In this document: in pieces, positions 18,284 through 27,581 of the stretch
Layout of the letters: every line of letters starts with the position of its first letter
Position numbering within the stretch: the first letter of the stretch is position 1
NCBI RefSeq assembly: GCF_001512295.1
Contig: NZ_LNUP01000012.1
Span: 1-64,000, forward strand
Direction: 5' to 3'
Origin: Pseudomonas sp. EpS/L25
Lineage (GTDB): Bacteria > Pseudomonadota > Gammaproteobacteria > Pseudomonadales > Pseudomonadaceae
DNA: 64,000 nt
The notes under the pieces: generated by a model
What the model was told of the DNA's origin: nothing
Databases searched by the model: none
What the model saw: the letters and a program-made list of their open reading frames with translations, nothing else
Program-made: the position numbers and the translations under genes

Positions 18284-20242
18284 CTAGACGACGCGGGCCA
18301 GGGGCAGCACGACCACGTTGTCGTGACGCTGGGAAGGCGCCGGGCGGGCGATCTGCTTGAGCATGTCGCTGACCTCGGTAAGCTGCTTGTGCAGCACGTC
18401 CTCGTGCACCTGCAGTCGGCGTACCTGCTCCTGGCTGTTGAGATTCTGCTGGGTGAGCTGCTTGAGGGCCAGCATGCTGGTCTCCAGTAGCTGCTTCTGC
18501 TCGCGGGTGTGCTGTACCAGCGGCGTCAGGGCGCCGTCGTTCCAACGCAGCACCTGGGCATGGGCGCCTTCCTGCAGGGCCTGGACTTCCTGGGCCACGG
18601 TGGCGAAGAAGCGGCGGGCCAGGGCGTTCTGTTCGGTGAGCAGGGTCTTCACCTGGCGCTGGATTTCCTCGGTCTTGAGCTGCAGCTGGCGCAGCTCGCG
18701 GACGTAGGGTCGGATGCGCAACCGCGGCGCTTCCAGGGGATGCAGGGGATTTTCCAGGTTGTGCCGCTGGTAGACCGCGCCGAGCACCTTGTTGGCGCGA
18801 TCGGCTTCGTTGTCCAGCGCCAGCAGGTCGTGCTCGACCATGCGGAAGAACCGTTCGATGGATTGGTTGATCCCCACTGTGGTCAGGCTGCTGCGGAATT
18901 CCCGGCGAGCGGTCTCCAGGTGGGCGTCCAGGCGCTCAGGGACGACCAGGTCGAGGAGTAGCTTGCGCTGGCCAGCCAGCATGTTCTGGGTGGTGCGCAG
19001 GTCCAGCAGGCGGCGGTGGTACTGGTCGTACTCCTGGCGCGTGCGGGCGGTCTGCAATTCAAGCCCGGCACCTGGCAATTCTTCGTCGGCCAGCTGCGCG
19101 TACTGCGCCCGGATGGCCTCCAGGCGCTGTTCGATGAGCGTGCGACTGGCACCCAGCAGGCCACTGGCCTGGTGCACGATGCGTTGCTGCAGCAGCCGCT
19201 CGCGGGCGCCGACGATGCGATCGGCGAGCAGTTGCTCGAGGCCGTCCAGTTGGCTGCGTGCGAGCAGTTCTAGGTCGCCGCGCACCTTGCCCAGCAGCGC
19301 CTGCTTGGCCGACAGCGGCAGGATGTGCTCGGCGGGCAGGGCCAGTTGCCGGGCGCTGGCCTGGCGGACGTTCTCCAGTGAGTGGGCGACGTGGGCGGCA
19401 CCGCCGAGGTCGTCCCAGAGGCTGTCGATCTTGTTCATCACCGCGAACAGTCGCTCAGGGCTGTCGCCCAGTGCCGGCTTGACGCACTGTTCCCAGAGCG
19501 CCAGGTCCGAGGCGGTGACGCCGGTGTCGGCGCCGATCAGAAAGAGCACCGCCTGGGCGTGGGGCAGTAGCGACAGGGTCAGCTCGGGCTCGGCACCCAG
19601 GGCATTGAGGCCGGGGGTGTCGAGGATGCGCAGGCCCTGGCGCAGCAGCGGGTGGTCGATGCTGATCACGGCATGGCGCCAGGCTGGAACGCTGACCAGG
19701 CCGGCATCGCCGAGCTGTTCCAGCTGTTCGGGATCGAAGCCCAGCTGCGCTGCCGTTGCCGCCGCCACTTCGCGGGTCTCGGTGACCTTGGCCAGCAGGG
19801 TGGCCATGGCGTCCGGATGGCGATCATCCAGCGGGAAGCGCTGCCAGGCCTCGGGTGTCTTGCGCCAGGCGACCAGGCTGCGGTCGTCCAGCCGGCTGTC
19901 GATGGGCAGCAACTGCAGGTAGGGACCCTCGGCGCCGGCATCGAAGAAGATCTCGGTGGGGCACATGGTGGTGCGCCCAGCCTGGGACGGCAGCATGCGC
20001 TGGCCGTAGTCGGCGAAGAAGAGGGCGTTGATCAGTTCGGTCTTGCCGCGGGAGAACTCGCCGGCGAAGGCCAGGGTGATGCCGTCGGCCTGGAGTTCGC
20101 TCTGGCAACTGGCCAGGGCGGCGTCCAGGGCGGGGGAGGCGAGGCGATTACGCTGCAACCAGTCGCGGTAGCGGCCCAATTGGGTATCGAGTTCGGCTTT
20201 CCACGTGGCATAGGCATCGACGTGGCGGAACAGACGTTCCAT
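18284..20242 (-). CDS. Dynamin-like large GTPase
   Basis: This 652-residue protein has a dynamin-family GTPase domain: G1 AGEFSRGKTELINAL (about residues 58-72), a G2-type RTTMCPTE threonine segment, G3 DTPGLN (about 207) and G4 NKID (about 270). A long helical region follows, with a predicted coiled coil near the C-terminus (about 590-640). I chose the ATG at 20242 because AAGGAAG lies 8 bases upstream; a start at 20320 would add 26 residues. Bacterial dynamin-like proteins remodel or protect membranes, but the role of this one is unknown. It stands alone between metX and yggT. Confidence 0.85.
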   Translation of the reverse strand: MERLFRHVDAYATWKAELDTQLGRYRDWLQRNRLASPALDAALASCQSELQADGITLAFAGEFSRGKTELINALFFADYGQRMLPSQAGRTTMCPTEIFFDAGAEGPYLQLLPIDSRLDDRSLVAWRKTPEAWQRFPLDDRHPDAMATLLAKVTETREVAAATAAQLGFDPEQLEQLGDAGLVSVPAWRHAVISIDHPLLRQGLRILDTPGLNALGAEPELTLSLLPHAQAVLFLIGADTGVTASDLALWEQCVKPALGDSPERLFAVMNKIDSLWDDLGGAAHVAHSLENVRQASARQLALPAEHILPLSAKQALLGKVRGDLELLARSQLDGLEQLLADRIVGARERLLQQRIVHQASGLLGASRTLIEQRLEAIRAQYAQLADEELPGAGLELQTARTRQEYDQYHRRLLDLRTTQNMLAGQRKLLLDLVVPERLDAHLETARREFRSSLTTVGINQSIERFFRMVEHDLLALDNEADRANKVLGAVYQRHNLENPLHPLEAPRLRIRPYVRELRQLQLKTEEIQRQVKTLLTEQNALARRFFATVAQEVQALQEGAHAQVLRWNDGALTPLVQHTREQKQLLETSMLALKQLTQQNLNSQEQVRRLQVHEDVLHKQLTEVSDMLKQIARPAPSQRHDNVVVLPLARVV

Positions 20243-20371
20243 GGGGGCTTCCTTGACCTGGACAGCTAAAGCCTGGACGTTGCCCCAGCCTCCAGGCCGC
20301 GTCAATGCCGGCTCCGTCACGACGCGGCGGGCGGTCGTGACGGAGGGGCGAGCGGTGGCGGACGTCGTACG

Positions 20372-20965
20372 TTAAAGGAAGGGCGCGAGTATCTGCGGCA
20401 TGCCGGTGGCGGCGGCCAGTTGGCCGATGACGAAGCGATCCAGCAGGTTGATCACGATGAAGGCGAAGATCGGCGACAGATCCAGGCCGCCCAGGCTGGG
20501 CAGGATGCGGCGGAAGGGGGCCAGCAGCGGCTCGCAGATCTGGTTGACCAGTTCGGCGGCGGGATTGTGGGTCTGGGGCGCGACCCAGGAGAGGATCACG
20601 CTGACGATCAGGGCGAAGAAGAACACCTTGAGGAACAGCGAGGCCACGCCGAGCAGGGCCCAGATCAGCAGCGCCGGGAACAGCCCGCCGATGCTGGCGC
20701 CGAGCAGTACCACCACGACCATCATCAGGGCCAGCTGGACCAGGATCGCCAGCACCAGGGCGGCCAGATCGACGCCGCCGAAGCCGGGAATGACCCGGCG
20801 CAGGGGTTTGAGCAGCGGCTGGGTGGCGCGCACGGTGAATTGCGACAGCGGGTTGTAGAAGTCGGCCCGGACCAGCTGCAGGATGAAGCGCAGCAGGATG
20901 ATCAGCAGGTAGAGACTGCCGAGGGTCTGGATGACGTAGACGAGAGCTTGCGCGAAAGCGGACAT
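20372..20965 (-). CDS. yggT: YggT family membrane protein
   Basis: This 197-residue inner-membrane protein consists of two tandem YggT repeats, each with a hydrophobic span and the conserved NP.....F..T.P.L.P.R..P..G..D pattern. It reads NPLSQF...PLLKPLRRVIPGFGGVD and, in the second repeat, NPAAELVNQICEPLLAPFRRILPSLGGLD. The precise function is unknown; homologues are linked to osmotic tolerance and envelope processes. It lies 9 bases downstream of proC, in a yggS-proC-yggT operon. Confidence 0.93.
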   Translation of the reverse strand: MSAFAQALVYVIQTLGSLYLLIILLRFILQLVRADFYNPLSQFTVRATQPLLKPLRRVIPGFGGVDLAALVLAILVQLALMMVVVVLLGASIGGLFPALLIWALLGVASLFLKVFFFALIVSVILSWVAPQTHNPAAELVNQICEPLLAPFRRILPSLGGLDLSPIFAFIVINLLDRFVIGQLAAATGMPQILAPFL

Positions 20966-20974
20966 GGATACTCC

Positions 20975-21793
20975 TTATCGATCCGGCAACTGGGCCAGTT
21001 CCGCGGCCCGGTCGGCCGCGGCGGTGAGGGCTTCTTCCACCAGGTCCGCGAAGGCCCCGGCTTGGAAGGTTTCGATGGCGCGTTCGGTGGTGCCCCTGGG
21101 GGACATCACTGAACGACGCAATTGTTCAGGGCTGCGGTCGCCCTGGCAGGCCATGGCGGCAGCGCCGCGGGCGGTGTGCAGGGTCAGTTGCTCGGCCACC
21201 GCGGGCGGCAGGCCGAGCTTGGCGCCGGCCTGGGTCATGGCCTCCATCAGCAGGAAGAAGTAGGCTGGGCCGCTACCGGACACCGCGGTGACCGCATCCA
21301 GCTGCTGCTCTTCCTCGACCCAGAGCGCCAGGCCGACCGCGGCGAGGATTTCCTGGGCGCGGGCGCGCTGGTCTGGACTGACCTGCGCGTTGGCGAACAG
21401 GCCGCTGGCGCCGAGGCGCAGCTGCGCCGGCACGTTGGGCATGCAGCGCACCAGCGGCCGCTCGCCCAGCCAGCGCGTCAGACTGGCGCAGGTGATGCCG
21501 GCGGCGACCGAAACGATCAGTTGCTCCGGACGCAGGTGCGGTGCCAGTTCGGCGCAGACCTCGCCCATCACCTGGGGCTTCACGCCCAGCACCACCACGT
21601 CGGTGTCAGCCAGGACCGCGGTGTTGCTGGCTTCGACGCGGATGCCGTACGCCCGGGCCAGTGCCTCGCGCCTGGCCGGATTGCGATTGCTGGCACTGAG
21701 CTGGCGGGCCGGCACGCCCTGGGCGAGCAGCCCGCCGATGATGGCACCGGCCATGTTGCCGGCGCCGATGAAGGCGATGCGGGTGTCGTTCAT
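20975..21793 (-). CDS. proC: Pyrroline-5-carboxylate reductase ProC
   Basis: ProC catalyses the last step of proline synthesis, NAD(P)H-dependent reduction of pyrroline-5-carboxylate. The 272-residue protein has the Rossmann motif FIGAGNMAGAIIGGL, VVLGVKPQVM, VSVAAGIT, RCMPNVPAQLRLGASGL and the C-terminal signature around AVSGSGPAYFFLLMEAMTQAG. It lies between yggS and yggT with short gaps of 9 bases on each side. Confidence 0.97.
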   Translation of the reverse strand: MNDTRIAFIGAGNMAGAIIGGLLAQGVPARQLSASNRNPARREALARAYGIRVEASNTAVLADTDVVVLGVKPQVMGEVCAELAPHLRPEQLIVSVAAGITCASLTRWLGERPLVRCMPNVPAQLRLGASGLFANAQVSPDQRARAQEILAAVGLALWVEEEQQLDAVTAVSGSGPAYFFLLMEAMTQAGAKLGLPPAVAEQLTLHTARGAAAMACQGDRSPEQLRRSVMSPRGTTERAIETFQAGAFADLVEEALTAAADRAAELAQLPDR

Positions 21794-21802
21794 CGAGACT
21801 TC

Positions 21803-22501
21803 CTAGGTTGAAGAGGCGGTGGCGCCGTAGTCGCGGGCGCCGAACAGGGCGGTACCGATGCGGACCCAGGTAGCGCCCTCGGCGATGGCGGCTTCCAGGT
21901 CCTGGCTCATGCCCATGGACAGGGTGTCCAGGTCCAGGTTCAGCGCCTCGCTCAAGGCGCGCAGCCGGGCGAAGGCCGCGCGCTGGCTGGCCGGGTCCTC
22001 GGTGGGTTCGGGGATGGCCATCAGCCCGCGCAGGCGCAGGTTGGGCAGCTGGCTCACGGCATCGGCCAGGGTGGGCAGTTCGTCGGGGTGGCAGCCGGAC
22101 TTGCTGGCTTCGCCGCTGACATTGACCTGCAGGCAGATGTTCAGCGGCCCCTGCTCGGGCGGTCGCTGCTCGGCCAGACGCTGGGCGATCTTCAGGCGAT
22201 CCACCGAGTGCACCCAGTCGAAATGGCTGGCGATGGCGCGGGTCTTGTTGGACTGGATGGGGCCGATGAAATGCCACGTCAGCGGCAGATCGGCGAGTTC
22301 GGCCTGCTTGTCCAGCGCCTCCTGCAGATAGTTCTCGCCGAAGTCGCGCAGGCCTGCAGCCCAGGCTTCGCGCAGGGCGGCGGCGGGTTTGGTCTTGCTC
22401 ACCGCCAGCAGGCCGACGGTCGCGGGATCGCGGCCTGCCGTCCGGCTGGCCGCGGCGATGCGTTCGAGTACGGTTGCGCTATTCTCGGCTATCGTGGACA
22501 T
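21803..22501 (-). CDS. yggS: Pyridoxal-phosphate homeostasis protein YggS
   Basis: YggS (PLPBP) is a PLP-binding single-domain TIM-barrel protein that regulates vitamin B6 and amino acid homeostasis. The 232-residue protein has the PLP lysine in AVSKTKP (K36), FGENYLQEALDK, WHFIGPIQSNK, CLQVNVSGE and the phosphate-binding LSMGMSQDLEAAI. It is the first gene of the proC-yggT operon and is divergent from pilT. Confidence 0.95.
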   Translation of the reverse strand: MSTIAENSATVLERIAAASRTAGRDPATVGLLAVSKTKPAAALREAWAAGLRDFGENYLQEALDKQAELADLPLTWHFIGPIQSNKTRAIASHFDWVHSVDRLKIAQRLAEQRPPEQGPLNICLQVNVSGEASKSGCHPDELPTLADAVSQLPNLRLRGLMAIPEPTEDPASQRAAFARLRALSEALNLDLDTLSMGMSQDLEAAIAEGATWVRIGTALFGARDYGATASST

Positions 22502-22627
22502 TCAGCCCCTGCTTGCGTCGGCGCATCCGGCAGGCCTCGGCGTACCGGATGAGTGAGTGGCGGTGACCAGGTCAGACCGCCAGTGCTGCGCGGCATTCTA
22601 CCTGCTTGCTCGACATCTGGGAGTCCC

Positions 22628-23662
22628 ATGGATATCACCGAATTGCTGGCCTTTTCCGCGCGGCAAGGCGCCTCCGACCTGCACCTGTCCGCCGGCCTGC
22701 CGCCGATGATCCGCGTCGACGGCGACGTGCGCCGCATCAACCTGCCGGCTTTCGAGCACAAGCAGGTGCACGGCCTGATCTACGACATCATGAACGACAA
22801 GCAGCGCAAGGACTTCGAGGAATTCCTGGAGACCGACTTCTCCTTCGAGGTGCCGGGCGTGGCGCGCTTCCGGGTCAACGCCTTCAACCAGAATCGTGGC
22901 GCCGGCGCGGTGTTCCGGACCATTCCTTCCAAGGTGCTGAGCATGGAGGAGCTGGGCATGGGCGAGGTGTTCAGGAAGATCACCGACGTGCCCCGCGGCC
23001 TGGTGCTGGTGACCGGGCCGACCGGTTCGGGCAAGTCCACCACCCTGGCGGCCATGCTCGACTATCTCAACAACCACAAGTACCACCACATCCTCACCAT
23101 CGAGGACCCCATCGAGTTCGTCCACGAATCCAAGAAGTGCCTGGTCAACCAGCGCGAGGTACACCGCGACACCCTGGGCTTCTCCGAGGCCCTGCGCTCG
23201 GCCCTGCGCGAGGACCCTGACGTCATCCTGGTGGGCGAGCTGCGCGACCTGGAGACCATCCGCCTGGCGTTGACCGCGGCCGAGACCGGCCATCTGGTGT
23301 TCGGCACCCTGCACACCACCTCGGCGGCCAAGACCATCGATCGGGTGGTGGACGTCTTTCCGGCGGAAGAGAAAGCCATGGTGCGTTCCATGCTGTCCGA
23401 ATCCCTGCAGGCAGTGGTCTCCCAGACGCTGCTCAAGAAGGTCGGCGGCGGCCGGGTGGCGGCCCACGAGATCATGATCGGCACCCCGGCCATCCGTAAC
23501 CTGATCCGCGAGGACAAGGTGGCGCAGATGTATTCGGCGATCCAGACCGGTGGCGGACTGGGCATGCAGACCCTGGACATGTGCCTCAAGGCGCTGCTGT
23601 CCAAGGGCCTGATCAGCCGCGATGCGGCGCGCGAGAAGGCCAAGACGCCGGAGAATTTCTGA
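22628..23662 (+). CDS. pilT: Type IV pilus retraction ATPase PilT
   Basis: PilT is the hexameric ATPase that powers pilus retraction and twitching motility. I chose the ATG at 22628 (MDITELLAFSARQGASDLHLSAG), giving 344 residues as in P. aeruginosa. Motifs are Walker A GPTGSGKSTT (about 130-139), the Asp box HHILTIEDPIEF, Walker B ILVGELRDLETI, the His box GHLVFGTLHT and the C-terminal AIRNLIRE motif needed for retraction. Its stop overlaps the pilU ATG by one base (TGATG). Confidence 0.98.
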   Translation: MDITELLAFSARQGASDLHLSAGLPPMIRVDGDVRRINLPAFEHKQVHGLIYDIMNDKQRKDFEEFLETDFSFEVPGVARFRVNAFNQNRGAGAVFRTIPSKVLSMEELGMGEVFRKITDVPRGLVLVTGPTGSGKSTTLAAMLDYLNNHKYHHILTIEDPIEFVHESKKCLVNQREVHRDTLGFSEALRSALREDPDVILVGELRDLETIRLALTAAETGHLVFGTLHTTSAAKTIDRVVDVFPAEEKAMVRSMLSESLQAVVSQTLLKKVGGGRVAAHEIMIGTPAIRNLIREDKVAQMYSAIQTGGGLGMQTLDMCLKALLSKGLISRDAAREKAKTPENF

Positions 23663-24804
23663 TGGAATTCGACAGATTCCTGCAGCTGATGGTGGACAAG
23701 GGCGCCTCCGACCTCTTCATCACCACCGGCGTCCCCCCGTCGATGAAGATCAACGGCCGCATGACGCCGGTCACCAAGGACGCGCTTTCGCCGGACCAAT
23801 GCCGGGCCATCGTGCTGGGCGTGATGAACGAGGAGCAGCGCCAGGAATTCCAGCAGAAGCGCGAATGCAATTTCGCCATCAGCGCCCGGGGCATCGGCCG
23901 CTTCCGGGTCAGTGCCTTCTACCAGCGCAACCTGGTGGGCATGGTGCTGCGCCGCATCGAGGTGAACATTCCCACGGTGGAGCAGCTGCGCCTGCCGGAG
24001 ATCATCAAGAAGCTGGCCATGACCAAGCGCGGCCTGGTGATCTTCGTCGGCGCCACCGGCACCGGCAAGTCCACCTCGCTGGCGGCCATGATCGGCCACC
24101 GCAACAAGAACTCGGCGGGTCACATCATCTCCATCGAGGATCCCATCGAGTACATCCACCAGCACCAGGGCTGCATCGTCACCCAGCGCGAGGTGGGCAT
24201 CGACACCGAGTCCTTCGAGGTGGCGCTGAAGAACACCCTGCGCCAGGCGCCGGACGTCATCATGATCGGCGAGATCCGCAGCCGGGACATCATGGAGCAC
24301 GCCCTGGCCTTCGCCGAGACCGGGCACCTGTGCCTGGCCACGCTGCACGCCAACAACGCCAACCAGGCGCTGGACCGTATCATCCATTTCTTCCCGGCCG
24401 ATCGACACAGTCAGACCTGGATGGACCTGTCGCTCAACCTCAAGGGCATCGTCGCCCAGCAACTGGTGCCCACCCTCGACGGCCAGGGGCGCCGTGCGGT
24501 GATCGAGGTCCTGCTCAACACCCCGCTGGCCGCCGATATGATCCGCAAGGGCGAGGTGCATGAACTCAAGGCGTTGATGAAGAAATCCGGTGAACTGGGC
24601 ATGCAGACCTTCGACCAGTCGCTCTATGCCCTCTATCGCGATGGCGAGATCAGCTACGAGGCGGCCCTGGCCCACGCCGATTCCGCCAACGACCTGCGGT
24701 TGATGATCAAGCTGGGGTCGGAGACCGATGCCGACCACCTCAACCAGATGACCCGCAATCTCTCGGTGGACATGGGCGACGATCCGCCCAAGCGCTTCCG
24801 CTAG
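23662..24804 (+). CDS. pilU: PilT-like accessory retraction ATPase PilU
   Basis: PilU is a PilT paralogue that supports forceful retraction in a PilT-dependent way. The 380-residue protein shows Walker A GATGTGKSTS (about residue 130), HIISIEDPIEYIHQH, MIGEIRSRDIM and CLATLHANN. It is co-transcribed with pilT through a TGATG junction, and it ends tail-to-tail with the UdgX gene, the two stop codons overlapping (24801-24804). Confidence 0.97.
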   Translation: MEFDRFLQLMVDKGASDLFITTGVPPSMKINGRMTPVTKDALSPDQCRAIVLGVMNEEQRQEFQQKRECNFAISARGIGRFRVSAFYQRNLVGMVLRRIEVNIPTVEQLRLPEIIKKLAMTKRGLVIFVGATGTGKSTSLAAMIGHRNKNSAGHIISIEDPIEYIHQHQGCIVTQREVGIDTESFEVALKNTLRQAPDVIMIGEIRSRDIMEHALAFAETGHLCLATLHANNANQALDRIIHFFPADRHSQTWMDLSLNLKGIVAQQLVPTLDGQGRRAVIEVLLNTPLAADMIRKGEVHELKALMKKSGELGMQTFDQSLYALYRDGEISYEAALAHADSANDLRLMIKLGSETDADHLNQMTRNLSVDMGDDPPKRFR

Positions 24805-26237
24805 CCTTCGGCTGCCAGGGTCCTGGCCTCGCGCAGGGCGGTGACCAGGGCCAGACGCGCCTGCTCCTGCTGGGTGGCGTCGGGTGTGCGCAGGATGTAG
24901 GAGGGGTGGTAGGTGGCGATGATCCAGCGCTCGTCCAGCCGCAGCGGTCGGCCCATGAACTGGGCCAGGCCACGCGGCTTGCGCCTTAGCAGGGCTTCCA
25001 GGGCGGTCGAGCCGAGCGCCACCACCACAATCGGCTGGATGTCGCGCAATTCCTGCTCCAGCCAGTAGCGGCAGGGCGCGATCTCAGGTCCCGGGGTGAC
25101 GTGCTTGCGTCTCAGGCCCTGGGGAATCCATTTGAAGTGCTTGACCGCATTGGTCAGGAACACCTCGTCACGGTCGAGTCCCGCCTCGGCCAGCGCCGCC
25201 ATCAGCACCTGCCCGGCCGGACCGACGAAGGGACGGCCCGCCAGGTCCTCCTGGTCACCGGGTTGCTCGCCGAGCAAGAGGATACGCGCCGTGCGCGGGC
25301 CTTCGCCGGCCACTGGCTGGGTCGCCTTTTCCCAGAGCTCGCAGCGGCGACATTCGTCCAGGGTAGTGGGCAGCGGGCGTTCGGGCTGGGCGCGCTCGGC
25401 GGCGATCAGCACCTCGCGACCGGACTGCCGGCCGACGGCTTCGGCCTGGGCCAGGCGCTGGGCACCGGCACGCGCTTCGCTGAGCAGTGCCGGGATCAGC
25501 GGGCCTTCCGGCAGGTCCTTCCAGAAGCGCGCCGGCATGTTGCCCCTCAGGGTACGTGGATTGGCGCGAGCCGGATTGAAGGTGCTGCGGTAGTAGGCGC
25601 GCCAGAGTTCGTCGCCAGCGTTGCGGTCATCGTCTTCCGGGGTCTGGCGGGCCAACTGTTGCAGCTCGGCGGGGCAGGGCTGCAGCAATTGCAGCACCTG
25701 GCCATCCCAGAGCGCCGCGGTCTCCGGGGTGGCGATCAGCCAGCTGCTGTTGCCCATCCGATCGCAGAAGTGCGGTGCCGCCAGGGCCAGGACGTCATGC
25801 GCCGGCTGGTGCCAGGCCACCCAGGCCGGCGGACCGGCGTTTTCGGCGCGGGGCCGGAAACGGAGGAAGGCATGCACGTGGTGGATCTCGCGGCGGATCG
25901 CCTTGACCCGGCGCTGCAGTTCGCTGCCGTCTTCGTCGCCGGCCAGCATCGCCGCCCGGTCACCGCGGGCGACTCGCCAGAGCACCTGGTAGAGCAACGC
26001 CCAGCGATCGTCGCTGCGAAAGCAGGCGGCATAGCTCAGGGCCTCGGCCAGTTGCGGCGGAATACGCACGGCGCCGCTGGGCGGGGTCGCCACGGCCTCG
26101 ACCGGTTCATCGAACAGATCGCCCAGCCCGTGGCTTTCCTGCCAGCTCACCTGGGCCGGTGCGATGCCGGCCTGCAGCAAGCGGCGCGCTTCCTGGCGCC
26201 AGCCGGCGAAGGTGCCGTCGAACTCGACCTTGAGCAT
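24801..26237 (-). CDS. TIGR03915-UdgX fusion, uracil-DNA-binding repair protein
   Basis: This 478-residue protein joins an N-terminal domain of the TIGR03915 type (about residues 1-270, the partner family of the adjacent radical-SAM protein) to a C-terminal UdgX/family-4-like uracil-DNA glycosylase domain. The latter shows a CRRC cysteine pair (about 296-299), active-site motif A GEQPGDQEDLAGRPFVGPAG, TNAVKHFKW and a late HPSYILR. UdgX proteins form a covalent adduct with uracil-DNA through a histidine in a KRRIH loop. Here the corresponding stretch is LRRKHVTP, shorter but with the histidine kept. It begins directly after the radical-SAM stop codon and should be co-expressed with it. Confidence 0.85.
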   Translation of the reverse strand: MLKVEFDGTFAGWRQEARRLLQAGIAPAQVSWQESHGLGDLFDEPVEAVATPPSGAVRIPPQLAEALSYAACFRSDDRWALLYQVLWRVARGDRAAMLAGDEDGSELQRRVKAIRREIHHVHAFLRFRPRAENAGPPAWVAWHQPAHDVLALAAPHFCDRMGNSSWLIATPETAALWDGQVLQLLQPCPAELQQLARQTPEDDDRNAGDELWRAYYRSTFNPARANPRTLRGNMPARFWKDLPEGPLIPALLSEARAGAQRLAQAEAVGRQSGREVLIAAERAQPERPLPTTLDECRRCELWEKATQPVAGEGPRTARILLLGEQPGDQEDLAGRPFVGPAGQVLMAALAEAGLDRDEVFLTNAVKHFKWIPQGLRRKHVTPGPEIAPCRYWLEQELRDIQPIVVVALGSTALEALLRRKPRGLAQFMGRPLRLDERWIIATYHPSYILRTPDATQQEQARLALVTALREARTLAAEG

Positions 26238-27449
26238 CTACAGCAGGGCGAGTTGCGCGGGCGGCTCGGCGAGTTGGCGGCGCAGATCGAGGGATTCGGC
26301 CAGGCGTGGTTGCGGGCGATAGTCCTGGGTGACGATGAAGGGGCGAGCCTTCTCCACGCTGCACTTGAGCCGGATCAGGTCGGCGTAGCGGATGCGCCGC
26401 TCGCGCCTGAGCTCCACCAGCCGCTTGGCCGAGAGCACGCCGATGCCGGGGACGCGGGCGATCAGGACCTGGTCGGCGCGATTGAGGTCCAGCGGGAAGA
26501 TGGCGCGATTGTGCAGCGCCCAAGCCAGCTTGGGGTCCACGTCCAGCGGCAGCTGGCCATCTTCGGTGGGCAGCTCCGCCGCCTGGAAGCCATAGCCGCG
26601 CATGAGGAAGTCGGCCTGGTACAGCCGGTGTTCGCGCAGCAGGGGCGGCGGCTGCAGCGGTACCGTACCCGGGCTTTCCGGAATGGGGCTGAAGGCCGAG
26701 TAATAGACGCGCTTCAGACGATAGGCGCCATAGAGCGTCTGGGCGGTGTCGAGGATGGTGCGATCGTCGGTGGCGTCGGCGCCGACGATCATCTGGGTGC
26801 TCTGCCCCGCCGGGGCGAAGCGCGGCGCCTTGGCTTCGGCCTCGGCCTCTTCCAGCCCCAGGCGGATGTTGCCCATGGTCTTGCGGATGCTGCTGCCGTT
26901 CTTTTCCGGCGCCAGCTTGATCAGCCCGCTCTCGGTGGGCAGCTCGATGTTCACCGACAGGCGATCGGCATAGAGACCCGCCTGGGCGATGAGCTCGGGA
27001 TCGGCGTCGGGAATGGTCTTGAGGTGGATGTAGCCGCGGAACTGGTGCTCTTCGCGCAACAGCTGGGCCACCCGGGTCATCTGCTCCATGGTGTAGTTGG
27101 AGGAGCGGATGATGCCGGAACTGAGGAACAGACCGCTGATGACGTTGCGCCGGTAGAAGTCGAGGGTCAGCTGCACCACCTCCTCGGGCGTGAAGCGCGC
27201 CCGGGGTACGTTGCTGCTGCGGCGGTTGACGCAGTACTGGCAGTCGTACAGGCAGAAGTTGGTCAGCAGCACCTTGAGCAGCGCCACGCAGCGCCCATCG
27301 GGGGTGAAGCTGTGGCAGATGCCCATGCCATCGGTCGAGCCCAGGCCGTCCTTGCCCTTGGAGCTGCGCTTGGGCGCGCCACTGCTGGCGCAGGACACGT
27401 CGTACTTGGCGGCATCGGCGAGAATGATCAGCTTGTCGGCGAGCTCCAT
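26238..27449 (-). CDS. Putative DNA modification/repair radical SAM protein (TIGR03916-like)
   Basis: This 403-residue protein has a radical-SAM cluster motif C66-x3-C70-x2-C73 (NFCLYDCQYCVNRRS). Extra cysteines lie near residues 20, 45 and 54. A C-terminal helix-hairpin-helix DNA-binding segment reads VPGIGVLSAKRLVELR. It belongs to the family that occurs beside TIGR03915 proteins and is predicted to act on DNA; the reaction is not known. A good LexA box lies 14 bases upstream of the ATG, and the next gene starts with no gap after its stop. Confidence 0.87.
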   Translation of the reverse strand: MELADKLIILADAAKYDVSCASSGAPKRSSKGKDGLGSTDGMGICHSFTPDGRCVALLKVLLTNFCLYDCQYCVNRRSSNVPRARFTPEEVVQLTLDFYRRNVISGLFLSSGIIRSSNYTMEQMTRVAQLLREEHQFRGYIHLKTIPDADPELIAQAGLYADRLSVNIELPTESGLIKLAPEKNGSSIRKTMGNIRLGLEEAEAEAKAPRFAPAGQSTQMIVGADATDDRTILDTAQTLYGAYRLKRVYYSAFSPIPESPGTVPLQPPPLLREHRLYQADFLMRGYGFQAAELPTEDGQLPLDVDPKLAWALHNRAIFPLDLNRADQVLIARVPGIGVLSAKRLVELRRERRIRYADLIRLKCSVEKARPFIVTQDYRPQPRLAESLDLRRQLAEPPAQLALL

Positions 27450-27463
27450 CGAGATCTCCTGTA

Positions 27464-27479
27464 CTGTGATTGCATACAG
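27464..27479. promoter_or_regulatory. LexA (SOS) box upstream of the radical SAM-UdgX operon
   Basis: CTGTGATTGCATACAG has the canonical gammaproteobacterial LexA form CTGT-N8-ACAG. It lies 14 bases upstream of the radical-SAM start codon (27449), a typical repressing position. No other divergent gene is close, so the site should control the two-gene repair operon. Confidence 0.8.
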
Positions 27480-27581
27480 TATCCAGGAGGCGGAGCGTCG
27501 TTCAATGGCTTTGCGCCGGGCGGTGCCGAGTGGAGCGACACTCCGCCGGGCGGTAGCGGCCCGACGGAGCGGGGAGAGGGG

